From: Azospirillum formosense
GTDB lineage: Bacteria; Pseudomonadota; Alphaproteobacteria; Azospirillales; Azospirillaceae
Reading direction: 5' to 3'
Assembly: GCF_040500525.1 (NCBI RefSeq)
Contig: NZ_CP159402.1
Span: 620,001 to 684,000 of the forward strand
DNA: 64,000 nucleotides
A program made the position numbers and the translations under genes. Below are positions 1 to 9,224 of the stretch, piece after piece. The notes beneath the pieces were generated by a model that was given only the letters and a program-made list of their open reading frames with translations, ran no database searches and was not told the DNA's origin. The stretch's first letter is position 1. Each line of letters opens with the position of its first letter.

Positions 1-54
1 GCCGGGTCCGCCGTCGTCTTCGTCTTCGGCTGTGCCGTCCTGGGGCATCGTCAT
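1..54 (-). CDS. Unidentified protein, N-terminus only (runs off left edge)
   Basis: An ATG on the minus strand at 54, with a second in-frame ATG at 48, opens a frame reading M-T-M-P-Q-D-G-T-A-E-D-E-D-D-G-G-P-G before the window ends. Only 18 residues are visible and they are acidic and low-complexity, so no function can be assigned. It lies 28 bases beyond the stop of the preceding minus-strand nif gene and is probably the next gene of the same operon. Confidence 0.45.
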   Translation of the reverse strand, partial: MTMPQDGTAEDEDDGGPG

Positions 55-66
55 TCCGCGATCCTT

Positions 67-94
67 GTTCAGTCGTCCTCGTTCAGTCGTCCTC
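67..94. repeat. 14-bp tandem direct duplication at a stop codon
   Basis: The 14-mer GTTCAGTCGTCCTC is present twice head to tail (67-80 and 81-94). The right copy contains the stop codon and last codons of the small nif-associated gene; the left copy lies just outside. It looks like a simple slippage duplication that kept the reading frame end intact. Confidence 0.8.
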
Positions 95-367
95 GTCCCG
101 TTGCGCGATCACCACGCCGGTCGCCGTCTCAGGCTTGTTGGTGATGAGCCAGCAATGGTTGGTGCCGTCCACGAGGTAGAGGTTGAAGCCGGGCTCCTCC
201 CGGAAGGCGTCCTCCGCCATCACCGCGGCGTGCGCCCCGGTGACGTTGGACAGGTCCGGGTGCGCCTCGCGCACGGCGCGAACCACGGCGTCGAGCCGGG
301 TGCCGTCGGCGAAGAGGCTGCCGGCCAGGGCGGCGATGGCGTCGATCCGTTCCGGGGACAGGGCCAT
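83..367 (-). CDS. Small nif-cluster protein of unknown function (DUF6129-like)
   Basis: This encodes 94 residues beginning M-A-L-S-P-E-R-I-D. The first half is helical and acidic. The second half contains a Y-L-V-D-G-T-N-H-C-W-L-I-T core and ends in an acidic E-D-D tail. No signal peptide or membrane segment is visible. Small proteins like this recur next to nifT and nifB in Proteobacteria; I believe the family is DUF6129, from memory and unverified. The ATG at 367 lies only five bases from the nifT stop, so the two genes are almost certainly cotranscribed and perhaps translationally coupled. A longer reading upstream would run through nifT in another frame and was rejected. The lone Cys in N-H-C-W could be a ligand, but that is inference. 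Confidence 0.7.
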   Translation of the reverse strand: MALSPERIDAIAALAGSLFADGTRLDAVVRAVREAHPDLSNVTGAHAAVMAEDAFREEPGFNLYLVDGTNHCWLITNKPETATGVVIAQRDEDD

Positions 368-372
368 GGCCG

Positions 373-582
373 TCACTCCGCGCCGCGTTTCTTGGCTTCG
401 ACGGTGATGGGCAGGCCGGTGTCCGCCGGCATCTCCGGCAGGTCGAGCGTCCAGCCGTTGGCGACCTTGATCCAGCCGCCCCACAGGCCCGGCTTCTCCA
501 TCTCGACGACGGCTTCCTCCAGGTCCTTCTTGGCGACGTAGATCGTGTATTGCTCACCGGCCTTGCGCACCATCACCTTCAT
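373..582 (-). CDS. nifT: Nitrogen fixation protein NifT (FixU family)
   Basis: This 69-residue protein has the whole NifT/FixU pattern: M-K-V-M at the start, K-K-D-L-E-E, P-x-L-W-G-G-W-I, L-P-E-M-P-A-D-T and a terminal V-E-A-K-K. Family members are about 70 residues, so it is complete. The biochemical role is unsettled; mutants in other diazotrophs have weak or no phenotype, and a link to FeMo-cofactor or nitrogenase maturation has been proposed. An ATG at 582 with a GGAGAG ribosome site just upstream fixes the start. It follows nifS by 38 bases in the same operon. Confidence 0.9.
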   Translation of the reverse strand: MKVMVRKAGEQYTIYVAKKDLEEAVVEMEKPGLWGGWIKVANGWTLDLPEMPADTGLPITVEAKKRGAE

Positions 583-620
583 GTCACTCTCCAGTCGTCG
601 TGTGTTTGGCTGTCTTCAGG

Positions 621-1772
621 TCAGGCCGCGATCCGCGCGTAAAGCGCGGGAAACTCGTTGAGGACCGATTCCACCTCCTCCGCCGTGGTGCAGCGGCTGA
701 GGGAGAAGCGCAGGCTGGCCGCCGCTTCCGCCGGGCTCAGGCCCATGGCGGTCAGGACGTGGCTCGGCTCGTTGCCGCCGGACGCGCAGGCCGCCCCCAT
801 GGAGACGGCGATGCCGGCGCGGTCGAGCCGCATCAGCAGCTCCTCCGCGTCCAGCGGGCGGCCCTGCGGGTCGGCGAAACGGATGTTGCTGGTGTTGGGC
901 AGGCGGACCGCCCCCTCGCCGTTGATCCGGCTGCCCGGCCAGGCGGCGAGCACGCCGCGCTCCAGCCGGTCGCGCAGGATCGCCATGCCGCCGGCCTCCG
1001 CCACCGTGGCGGCGGCGCGGCCGGCGGCGGCGCCGAAGCCGACGATGGCCGGCACATTCTCGGTCCCGCCGCGGCGGTGACGCTCCTGATGGCCGTGGAT
1101 CAGCGGGGCGAAGGGCACGCCCTTGCGGATGAAGAGGGCGCCGATGCCCTTCGGCCCGTGCATCTTGTGGGCGGACAGGGTCAGCAGGTCGGCGTTCACC
1201 GCGTCCACCCGGATGGGCAGCCGCCCGGCGGCCTGCACAGCGTCGGTGTGGAACAGGGCGCCGCGCGCCTGGGCGATGTCGGCGGCGGCGCCGACCGGCT
1301 GGATCGCCCCGGTCTCGTTGTTCGCCCACATCACGGAGACCAGCGCCGTATCGGGCGTCACCGCGTCGCGCAGGTCGGCGAGCGCGATGGTGCCGCTGCC
1401 GTCCACCGGCAGGACGGTGACCCGCCAGCCCTGCCGTTCCAGATCCTTCGCCAGCATCAGCGTCGAGGGATGCTCGATCGCCGTGGTGACGAGGCGGCGG
1501 CGCCGCGGCTGTTCCGCCACGACGGCGTGCAGCGTGCCGAGCAGGGCCGTGTGGTTGGCCTCCGTCGCGCTGGCGGTGAACAGGATGTCGGCGGCCTTCG
1601 CGCCGACCAGCGCCGCCACCCGGGCGCGCGCCTCGCCCACCGCCCGCTTGGCCGCCATGCCGGCGGCGTGCGGGCTGGAGGGGTTGCCGAACTCCCCGGA
1701 CAGGTGCGGCAGCATCGCCTCCCGCACCTCGGGCGCCAGCGGGGTCGTCGCGTTGTTGTCGAGATAGATCAT
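621..1772 (-). CDS. nifS: Cysteine desulfurase NifS
   Basis: This is a 383-residue PLP enzyme that takes sulfur from cysteine for nitrogenase Fe-S clusters. It opens with the family signature M-I-Y-L-D-N-N-A-T-T. The PLP lysine is Lys203 in L-S-A-H-K-M-H-G-P-K-G and the persulfide cysteine is Cys329 in G-A-A-C-A-S-G-G. The cysteine loop is of the NifS type, followed by E-P-S-H-V-L. Length matches NifS (about 400). It sits between a NifZ-family gene and nifT. A second, distinct desulfurase is encoded at 44936, so this copy is the nif-dedicated one. No nifU is visible in the window; it may lie elsewhere. Confidence 0.95.
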   Translation of the reverse strand: MIYLDNNATTPLAPEVREAMLPHLSGEFGNPSSPHAAGMAAKRAVGEARARVAALVGAKAADILFTASATEANHTALLGTLHAVVAEQPRRRRLVTTAIEHPSTLMLAKDLERQGWRVTVLPVDGSGTIALADLRDAVTPDTALVSVMWANNETGAIQPVGAAADIAQARGALFHTDAVQAAGRLPIRVDAVNADLLTLSAHKMHGPKGIGALFIRKGVPFAPLIHGHQERHRRGGTENVPAIVGFGAAAGRAAATVAEAGGMAILRDRLERGVLAAWPGSRINGEGAVRLPNTSNIRFADPQGRPLDAEELLMRLDRAGIAVSMGAACASGGNEPSHVLTAMGLSPAEAAASLRFSLSRCTTAEEVESVLNEFPALYARIAA

Positions 1773-1806
1773 GGGTCCATCGCAGGCCGTGGCACGGAGG
1801 GGGCGG

Positions 1807-2118
1807 TCAGTCCATCACGCCGGGGACGCCGCGGCGGCGGCCGTCGGCGGGCGTGATCTCCTCCTCCAGGCAGCCGACGACGACGCCGGCCGGGAACTCC
1901 ACCAGATAGACGGGGATCTGCGTGCCCTCGGCGTGGCCGATGCGCACGATGGTCCCGGGCGTGCCCTTCGGGGCCAGCAGCGCGCCGTCCTCGGCGTTGG
2001 GGTGGCTGCCGTCGTTGTGGAGGTCCACCGCGGCGGTGACCGCCAGACCCCAGTCGTAGAGCGGTTCGCGGGGCGGGATGAAGCCGGGCTTCTTCGCTTC
2101 GGTGACGGCGTCGCTCAT
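1807..2118 (-). CDS. nifZ: NifZ-family protein (second copy)
   Basis: This 103-residue cytoplasmic protein carries one NifZ domain: D-W-G-L-A-V-T-A-A-V-D-L-H-N-D-G-S-H-P, then G-T-P-G-T-I-V-R-I-G-H, then P-V-Y-L-V-E-F and V-V-G-C-L-E-E-E-I. NifZ helps mature the P-clusters of the MoFe protein. The ATG at 2118 is preceded by AGGAG on the minus strand. It lies 23 bases after the other NifZ gene and resembles it in domain layout but not closely in sequence. The pair therefore looks like an old duplication or a split two-domain NifZ. The C-terminus is short and ends G-V-M-D. Confidence 0.85.
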   Translation of the reverse strand: MSDAVTEAKKPGFIPPREPLYDWGLAVTAAVDLHNDGSHPNAEDGALLAPKGTPGTIVRIGHAEGTQIPVYLVEFPAGVVVGCLEEEITPADGRRRGVPGVMD

Positions 2119-2141
2119 CGCGTGCTCCTCAGGCGGGAAGG

Positions 2142-2438
2142 TCATTGCGGGTCGTTGCAGCGGGCGTCGACCAGTTCGAGTTCCTTGGCGCGCATGCCGA
2201 CGATGATGCGCTTCTCGTAAAAATCGACGCCGTAGATGTAATACATCTGTAGGTAGGTACCGATCGACTTCACATAGCCGATGTCCCCGGCGCGGATCAG
2301 GAAGTCGCCCATCGGGCGGCCGGGGTAGGTGCCGTCGTTGCGCACGTCGCGAAGCGCGCGGACCTTCTGGCCCTCCTCGAAGGCGGGGCGGTCTTCCAGT
2401 TCGATCGGTTCGTTCGGATCGCGGGCGCGCTCGCGCAT
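2142..2438 (-). CDS. nifZ: Nitrogen fixation protein NifZ (first copy)
   Basis: This 98-residue protein has the classic NifZ core: F-E-E-G-Q-K-V-R-A-L-R-D-V-R-N-D-G-T-Y-P-G, then L-I-R-A-G-D-I-G-Y-V, then I-G-T-Y-L-Q-M-Y-Y-I-Y-G-V-D-F and V-G-M-R-A-K-E-L. It corresponds to the N-terminal domain of longer NifZ proteins, which act in P-cluster formation in the MoFe protein. An AAGGAGCAC ribosome site precedes the ATG at 2438. It is followed immediately by a second NifZ-domain gene, so this organism spreads NifZ function over two short polypeptides. Confidence 0.9.
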   Translation of the reverse strand: MRERARDPNEPIELEDRPAFEEGQKVRALRDVRNDGTYPGRPMGDFLIRAGDIGYVKSIGTYLQMYYIYGVDFYEKRIIVGMRAKELELVDARCNDPQ

Positions 2439-2462
2439 TCGGTGCTCCTTGGTGCGGGGGCG

Positions 2463-3236
2463 TCAGTCGGGAATCAGGTCTCCGGTGGCGGGCAGTCCGG
2501 CGCGGCGCTTCTGCGCCACGGTCCGGACGTCGTCCACCGGGTCCTCGGTCAGCGGGGCGAGGTCTTCGGGCGGCAGGCGGCTGGCGACGACGAAGCGCAC
2601 GCACCAGTCGGCGTCGCGGATCAGCGCGGCCAGCTTCTCCGGCGGCAGGCGCCGGGCGACGACCATGCGGACGCGGGCGCTGTCGTCCCAGGCCATGCTC
2701 ATCAGCCACTCCAGCCCGATGCGGTTGGCGACCTCCAGCCGGATTTCCGGGTCCTCGTCGTGCATCATCGCCGGCAGCATGCCCTCGGGCACGCGGCGGG
2801 CGACGCGCAGGCGGACGGAGTAGTCGGGGTCGCGCATCAGCGGCGAGAGGTCGGCGTCCTCCAGACGGGAGGCGACGGCGATGCGCACCTCGCGGTCGGG
2901 GTCGCCGCGCATCTTCAGCAGCAGGCGGCGGGGCAGGCGGCGGGCGACGGCGGCGCGCACCGTCTCGTCCGGGTCGTCCATCAGCCGCGGCACGATGAAG
3001 ATCGGCGCGAAGCGGGCGGCGTTGGCGCGGACCTCGAAATAGGGATGGTCGAGGTGCTCGCCGGCCAGATCGTCGTTCCACTGGAAGAAGCGCTGGATGC
3101 GCTTGGCGTAGCGGTCCTGCACGCAGGCGCGCAGCGGCTCGCAGCGCCCCTCGGCCAGACGGTCGCGGCAGGCGCAGCCGTCGCAGTCGACGGGGTTGCC
3201 CAGCCAGTCCAGCGCGCTGTCGATGTCGTCGCTCAT
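2463..3236 (-). CDS. Fe-S cluster / leucine-rich-repeat-variant (LRV) protein
   Basis: 257 residues. An N-terminal cysteine group (C-D-G-C-A-C, then C-E-P-L-R-A-C, about residues 18-38) could bind a 4Fe-4S cluster. About eight 24-residue helical repeats follow, with the pattern D-P-D-x-x-V-R-x-x-V-A-x-R-L-P-x-x-x-L-x-x-L. This is the layout of the LRV protein described from Azotobacter vinelandii, also nif/vnf-linked. The role is unknown; a scaffold or interaction protein for nitrogenase maturation is a fair inference. The ATG overlaps the TGA of the upstream TPR gene (ATGA), so the two are translationally coupled. Confidence 0.85.
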   Translation of the reverse strand: MSDDIDSALDWLGNPVDCDGCACRDRLAEGRCEPLRACVQDRYAKRIQRFFQWNDDLAGEHLDHPYFEVRANAARFAPIFIVPRLMDDPDETVRAAVARRLPRRLLLKMRGDPDREVRIAVASRLEDADLSPLMRDPDYSVRLRVARRVPEGMLPAMMHDEDPEIRLEVANRIGLEWLMSMAWDDSARVRMVVARRLPPEKLAALIRDADWCVRFVVASRLPPEDLAPLTEDPVDDVRTVAQKRRAGLPATGDLIPD

Positions 3237-3784
3237 GCGTCGTCGTCCTCCGGCCCGGCGTCGTCCTGGCCGGCTTCGTATCGGTCGGCGGCGGCGAGCA
3301 GGCGGGTGGTTCCGAAGCGGTCCTTCGGGTCCAGCTCCCGAACCTTGTTCAGGGCCTCGCGCCCTTCGGCCAGACGGCCCAGGCGCAGTTGCAGGTAGCC
3401 AACCGCGGTCAAGGCGAACAGGAACAGGCGCGGGGCCGGCTCAAGACCCGCGAAGTCGCTCTGATCCCGACTGACCGTGCGCCAGTCGGCGTGGTTCAGG
3501 CCGATGGCCGCCATGGCATGGCCGAGCATCCGCTCGCCATAGAGCAGGGCGGTGTCCAGGTTCGCCTTGTAGAAGTGGAACTTGTAATGGCCGAGATCGA
3601 CCAGCCGGTGCCCCGGCGCCAGCTCGGCGGCGCGGGCGAGGTGACGCTCCGCCGCCTCGGCATCGGCGTGGCTGGCGGCGGCGAGATGCAGGAACCGCTC
3701 CGCCTCGGGCGGCAGGTCGCCGCCGTAGTATCGGCGGCTGAGCCAGCCTTCATCCACCTCGTCCAGCATGGCGGTGCGCTCCAT
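3233..3784 (-). CDS. TPR-like helical protein in the nif operon
   Basis: 183 residues, mostly helical, with tetratricopeptide-like stretches (E-R-H-L-A-R-A-A-E-L-A-P-G-H, then a C-terminal L-R-L-G-R-L-A-E-G-R-E-A-L-N-K-V-R-E-L-D-P-K-D-R). No catalytic motif, signal peptide or membrane segment is seen. Similar proteins are found beside fdxN and LRV genes in other nif clusters, by recollection. Its stop overlaps the LRV start by four bases, so the two products probably act together. The ATG at 3784 was chosen because a GGGAGAGGG ribosome site sits just upstream. That site lies inside a perfect hairpin, which could limit translation. Confidence 0.75.
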   Translation of the reverse strand: MERTAMLDEVDEGWLSRRYYGGDLPPEAERFLHLAAASHADAEAAERHLARAAELAPGHRLVDLGHYKFHFYKANLDTALLYGERMLGHAMAAIGLNHADWRTVSRDQSDFAGLEPAPRLFLFALTAVGYLQLRLGRLAEGREALNKVRELDPKDRFGTTRLLAAADRYEAGQDDAGPEDDDA

Positions 3785-3789
3785 GGACG

Positions 3790-3817
3790 CCCTCTCCCGT
3801 GATGGGACGGGAGAGGG
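3790..3817 (-). promoter_or_regulatory. Hairpin enclosing the ribosome site of the TPR gene
   Basis: A perfect 11-bp stem (3790-3800 with 3807-3817, six-base loop) lies between fdxN and the TPR gene. On the minus-strand mRNA its 3' arm is GGGAGAGGG plus flanks, the only good ribosome site for the ATG at 3784. Folding would hide it. The same CCCTCTCCCG sequence occurs in the intergenic repeats at 28.4 and 38.5 kb. Confidence 0.7.
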
Positions 3818-3828
3818 GTTTCGGGCGA

Positions 3829-4020
3829 TCAGGCCGGGACGCAGCAGTCGGCCGGGCAGACCGAGGCGCATTGCGGGCTGGAGAACTGGCCCTTGCATTC
3901 GGTGCACAGGTCCGCGTTGATGGCGTAGGCGCCCTTCTTGAAGCTGATGGCGTTGTTCGGGCACTCGGCCTCGCAGGCGCCGCAGGCGGTGCAGTCGGAA
4001 GCCTTGATCTTGTAAGCCAT
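3829..4020 (-). CDS. fdxN: 2[4Fe-4S] ferredoxin FdxN
   Basis: This 63-residue ferredoxin donates electrons in nitrogen fixation, most likely to NifB-dependent cofactor synthesis or nitrogenase. The first cluster motif is C-x2-C-x2-C-x3-C (Cys10, 13, 16, 20). The second is C-x2-C-x8-C-x3-C (Cys39, 42, 51, 55), with the eight-residue insertion typical of FdxN. It ends A-D-C-C-V-P-A. It lies 79 bases downstream of nifB, the usual order, and an AGGAGAGTGTC ribosome site precedes the ATG at 4020. Confidence 0.95.
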   Translation of the reverse strand: MAYKIKASDCTACGACEAECPNNAISFKKGAYAINADLCTECKGQFSSPQCASVCPADCCVPA

Positions 4021-4099
4021 GACACTCTCCTTGCAGGTGGGGCGGCTGTTGCGGTGGGCCGCCGGGTGAATCCGTGGGTTCGGGCCGGTTTCTCGGCTA

Positions 4100-5653
4100 T
4101 CAGGCCCGCAGGGCGGTGAAGGCGCCGGTGCGGATCACCGCGTCCTGGCCCTCGCGCGCGTTGATCGCACCTTGGCCGAGGCGCTCGGCGTAGTCCTTGA
4201 AGTAGGTCAATGCCGACTCTTCGATGTATTCGAAGGCGAAGCGATCAACCGGCTCGATGCCCGCGTCCTTGAGGTTCTGCGACGGGCAACCGCCGATCTT
4301 GGCGACGAAGACCGCGGTGCAATCGTTGATCGCCGACAGCACGCCGCCGAGCGCGTCCTCGTCGCCCGATCCGCCTTCGCAATACTGGTCGACGCGGCGG
4401 TGGCCGACGAACTTGGCGCCCTTCGGGCCAACCTCGTAGATCTGGAATTCCTTGGCGTGGCCGAAATGCTCGTTGATGCGCTCGCCGCCCTTGGTGGCGA
4501 CGGCGATCAGGATCGGCTGCACGTCGGTGCCGACCGTCTCGGCCACGTCGGCCTGCGCTGCGGCCTTGGCGGCGTGGCGCCCGGCGCGCTCGCCCTCGAC
4601 GTGCTCGCGGTAGGTGCGGGCGGCCTCCTGGTCGTACTCCACCTCGCCCATCGCCTCGATCTGGTCGATGGTGAATTCGGAGCCGCGGTCCTCGCCGAGC
4701 AGGCCGACCGCGTCGGCGCGGCACTGGCGGCAGTGGCGCATCAGCTTGGCCCCGCCTTCGCATTGGTCCTGCAGGACCTTCAGCTCCTGCGCGGTCGGGC
4801 CGCGCTGGCCGGTCAGGCCGAAATGCGTGCCGTGCGCCGGGTCGGAGATCAGCGGCATGATGTTGTGCAGGAAGGCGCCGCGTGACTTCACCGCCTTGTT
4901 CACGTCCATCAGGTGCTCGTCGTTGATCCCCGGGATCATGACGGAGTTCACCTTCACCAGGATGCCGCGCGAGGTCAGCATCTCCAGCCCGAGCATCTGG
5001 CGCTCGTGCAGGATCTTCGCGGCGTCCAGCCCGGTCCAGCGCTTGTGGTCGTGGAAGATCCACGGATAGATGCGCTGCCCGACCTCGGGATCGACCATGT
5101 TGATGGTGATCGTGACGTGGTCGATGTTGTAATTCGCGATGGTCTCCACATGGTCGGGCAGGGCCAGACCGTTGGTGGACAGGCACAGCTTGAGGTCCGG
5201 CGCCTTCTTCGCCAGCATCTCGAAGGTCTTGAAGGTGTTCTTGCCGCCCGCCGCCAAGCTGTCGCCGGGGCCGGCGATGCCGATGACGGAGAGCTGCGGA
5301 ATTTCTTTGGCAACCGCCATGATCTTGCGGAGCGCCTGATCGGGGGTCAGCTTCTCGGAGACCACGCCCGGCCGGCTCTCGTTCGAGCAGTCGTATTTGC
5401 GGTTGCAGTAGTTGCACTGGATGTTGCAGGCCGGTGCCACGGCCACGTGCATGCGGGCGAAATAGTGATGCGCCTCCTCGAAGTAGCAAGGGTGGTTCTT
5501 CACCTTCTCCCACACCTCCGGCGCCATGTCGGCGGGGCCGTCCGACGACCCGCAGGAGGACGCGCAGCCGGAAGCGGCGGCGGGCGGCGCCTCGACGGGA
5601 GGCTTCAACTCACCCACGCCCAGGATGCTGTCGAGCGAAATAACGTTGGCCAT
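4100..5653 (-). CDS. nifB: FeMo-cofactor biosynthesis protein NifB
   Basis: 517-residue radical SAM enzyme that builds NifB-co, the 8Fe-9S-carbide precursor of FeMo-co. The SAM cluster motif is C-x3-C-x2-C at Cys76, 80 and 83 ([10 protein letters not shown]). H-P-C-Y at 54-57 and C-R-Q-C at 308-311 supply ligands for the K clusters. A NifX-like domain occupies roughly 380-490 ([18 protein letters not shown]). A cysteine pair near residue 30 (G-C-A-S-S-C-G) is an extra N-terminal feature. It is the first gene after a sigma-54 promoter with NifA sites and heads the operon through fdxN, the TPR and LRV genes, nifZ, nifS and nifT. Confidence 0.97.
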   Translation of the reverse strand: MANVISLDSILGVGELKPPVEAPPAAASGCASSCGSSDGPADMAPEVWEKVKNHPCYFEEAHHYFARMHVAVAPACNIQCNYCNRKYDCSNESRPGVVSEKLTPDQALRKIMAVAKEIPQLSVIGIAGPGDSLAAGGKNTFKTFEMLAKKAPDLKLCLSTNGLALPDHVETIANYNIDHVTITINMVDPEVGQRIYPWIFHDHKRWTGLDAAKILHERQMLGLEMLTSRGILVKVNSVMIPGINDEHLMDVNKAVKSRGAFLHNIMPLISDPAHGTHFGLTGQRGPTAQELKVLQDQCEGGAKLMRHCRQCRADAVGLLGEDRGSEFTIDQIEAMGEVEYDQEAARTYREHVEGERAGRHAAKAAAQADVAETVGTDVQPILIAVATKGGERINEHFGHAKEFQIYEVGPKGAKFVGHRRVDQYCEGGSGDEDALGGVLSAINDCTAVFVAKIGGCPSQNLKDAGIEPVDRFAFEYIEESALTYFKDYAERLGQGAINAREGQDAVIRTGAFTALRA

Positions 5654-5707
5654 CGTCCACTCCCTTCCCAGCCGCGCCGTCGGCGCCCTTGGTCGGGCTT
5701 GTCAAAA

Positions 5708-5722
5708 GCAAGTTCGGGGCCA
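5708..5722 (-). promoter_or_regulatory. Sigma-54 promoter of the nifB operon
   Basis: On the minus strand TGGCCCCGAACTTGC gives GG and GC dinucleotides ten bases apart, the -24/-12 spacing needed by RpoN. The expected transcription start is near 5697, about 44 bases before the nifB ATG. Two NifA sites lie upstream at suitable distance. Confidence 0.85.
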
Positions 5723-5779
5723 ACTAGATGAATTAAGCGTTTTCAATTGTTTAGAGGGATATGTCGGGTCTGCGGGCCA

Positions 5780-5795
5780 TGTCGGCATTGCGACA
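5780..5795. promoter_or_regulatory. NifA upstream activator site, proximal
   Basis: TGT-CGGCATTGCG-ACA matches the NifA consensus TGT-N10-ACA exactly. It lies about 85-100 bases upstream of the predicted nifB transcription start. Confidence 0.85.
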
Positions 5796-5837
5796 AAGGC
5801 GGACAAAGCCAAACAATGGCCGACAAAGCGGAGCGCC

Positions 5838-5853
5838 TGTCGGAGACCCGACA
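5838..5853. promoter_or_regulatory. NifA upstream activator site, distal
   Basis: TGT-CGGAGACCCG-ACA is a second exact TGT-N10-ACA site, 58 bases further upstream than the first (between five and six helical turns). It stops 15 bases short of the end of the cyclase gene. Confidence 0.8.
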
Positions 5854-5868
5854 AGGGGGCGTGCACCG

Positions 5869-6759
5869 TCAGGCGGTCCCAACTTGGAAGGCCAGGACAT
5901 GGTCCTCGTCCGGCCGCAGCGGTTCTCCCCCGAAGCCGATCAGCCCGCTGCCGGTCAGCTTCGTCGAATCGCGGCGCAGCAGCAGGGAGGGGGAGTCGCC
6001 CGTGCGGATGAAGGTGCCGTTGGTCGAGTGATCGGTCAGCAGGAAGCCGCCGCGGCTGAAGTCGATCACCGCGTGCTGGCGCGACGTCCGGCGGGAGGGG
6101 ATGCGCAGGCCGCAACTCTCGTCGCGGCCCACCGTGACGCGGGGCAGGAGCGGTGTCAGGGTTGCCTCGGCGCGGCGCCCGGACAGGTGCAGGGACGGCA
6201 GGCCGCGCCCGCTGCCGGGTTGCGACAAGGTCAGCCCGATGGTCGCGTTGTCCTCGGCCTCCGGCGGAGCGTCGCTGCTGCGGATCTGGTGGACGCGGAC
6301 GGGCGCCGCCTTCCCCTTCACCGCGACGCTGTTCAGAAGACGCGCCTGTTTTCGCAGGGGAGGGGAGAGTCTGTCGACCAGATCATCGGTCGCCAGGATT
6401 TCGCCGGGGCGGGCGATGGATTCCAGCCGGGCGGCGACGTTGCAGGCGTCACCGTAAAGATCGCCGGGCCCGGCGATCACCGGACCGAAATGCAGCCCGG
6501 CGCGCAGCCGCAGCCCGAAATCCCCCTGCCGCTCCATCATGGCGAGCACTGCGCGGGTGGCGCCGTCGCTCATGGGGAACGAGGCCAGCAGCCCGTCGCC
6601 CAGGCTCTTCACCACCGTGCCGGCGTTCTCCCCGACGATCCGGCCTAAGTCCTCCAGAACCCGCTGGGTCAGCGCCGCCGCCTTCCGGTCGCCCGCCAGT
6701 TCATAGAGCAGCGTGCTGTCGGCGATATCCACGAAGAGGAGGGCGAGGGGCTTTTCCAT
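5869..6759 (-). CDS. Class III adenylate/guanylate cyclase with C-terminal FHA domain
   Basis: 296 residues in two parts. Residues about 5-165 form a class III cyclase catalytic domain. Metal-binding aspartates are Asp11 (F-V-D-I-A-D-S-T) and Asp55 (K-S-L-G-D-G). Lys51 and Asp104 fit ATP selection, and Asn107 and Arg111 are in place in N-V-A-A-R-L-E, so it looks catalytically complete. Residues about 205-290 are a forkhead-associated domain (V-G-R-D, S-R-x-H-A, S-T-N-G-T-F), which binds phosphothreonine. No membrane segment. It lies between nifA and nifB in the same orientation, so a role tying cyclic nucleotide and Ser/Thr phosphorylation to nitrogen fixation is tempting but inferred. The ATG at 6759 starts directly before the cyclase core; a longer reading would begin without a good ribosome site. 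Confidence 0.9.
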   Translation of the reverse strand: MEKPLALLFVDIADSTLLYELAGDRKAAALTQRVLEDLGRIVGENAGTVVKSLGDGLLASFPMSDGATRAVLAMMERQGDFGLRLRAGLHFGPVIAGPGDLYGDACNVAARLESIARPGEILATDDLVDRLSPPLRKQARLLNSVAVKGKAAPVRVHQIRSSDAPPEAEDNATIGLTLSQPGSGRGLPSLHLSGRRAEATLTPLLPRVTVGRDESCGLRIPSRRTSRQHAVIDFSRGGFLLTDHSTNGTFIRTGDSPSLLLRRDSTKLTGSGLIGFGGEPLRPDEDHVLAFQVGTA

Positions 6760-6936
6760 CTCGTGCAAAGCCCTGAAGCTGGAGATTGCGGGAGGCGGGG
6801 CGCAGCGTACAGCCGGTGGTCTACCTTCATAACACAACTTTTTGTAACGGTCACAGGACCCTTGGGCCACAGACATTGTAAGCGTCTTGCGGGCGTCGGA
6901 ACCCTTGACCGTCCTGCGACCCGCTGTCGAAAATCC

Positions 6937-7149
6937 TCAAGGGTGACGTGACCCGGCCAGACGCTGCTTCAATTCCTTGACGGTGACGCCCCCCACCGCG
7001 ATGTCTTCATCCGGCAGTTCGTGGATCGACACCAGGAAAAGCTCCTTCGGGATTCCGGTGATCCGCACGGAAACGTCTGTCAACTGCTGGATCAGCTCCG
7101 CCTTGACCTCCTTGCTCAGCGCTCCGGATTCAAAAACGATCACAGGCAT
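6937..7149 (-). CDS. 4-oxalocrotonate tautomerase family protein
   Basis: 70 residues, the exact size of a 4-OT subunit, with the catalytic proline next to the initiator (M-P-V-I-V-F-E-S-G). V-S-I-H-E-L-P-D-E-D-I and G-G-V-T-V-K-E-L match the second half of the fold. These enzymes move double bonds in small keto acids and usually form hexamers. The native substrate here is unknown. It lies between nifA (191 bases away) and the cyclase gene, all on the minus strand. A longer reading frame upstream runs against nifA and was rejected. Confidence 0.85.
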   Translation of the reverse strand: MPVIVFESGALSKEVKAELIQQLTDVSVRITGIPKELFLVSIHELPDEDIAVGGVTVKELKQRLAGSRHP

Positions 7150-7340
7150 GGCTTGTCCTCCGGCATGGGTGGTTGCGGCGAAGGAATGAGAATCCCGGAC
7201 GCCGCGGACGGTTATCGAAAGTTGAGAAAATGATCGATCAACGCACGCGGCGACCATGTGACCGTTGGTCTCACGGCGGCCGGTTTGGCCCCCAGCTATC
7301 GAGAGGCCGTCATCAAGGGCGATGGCGGAGGCCCCGGTCG

Positions 7341-9224
<1,884 letters not shown>

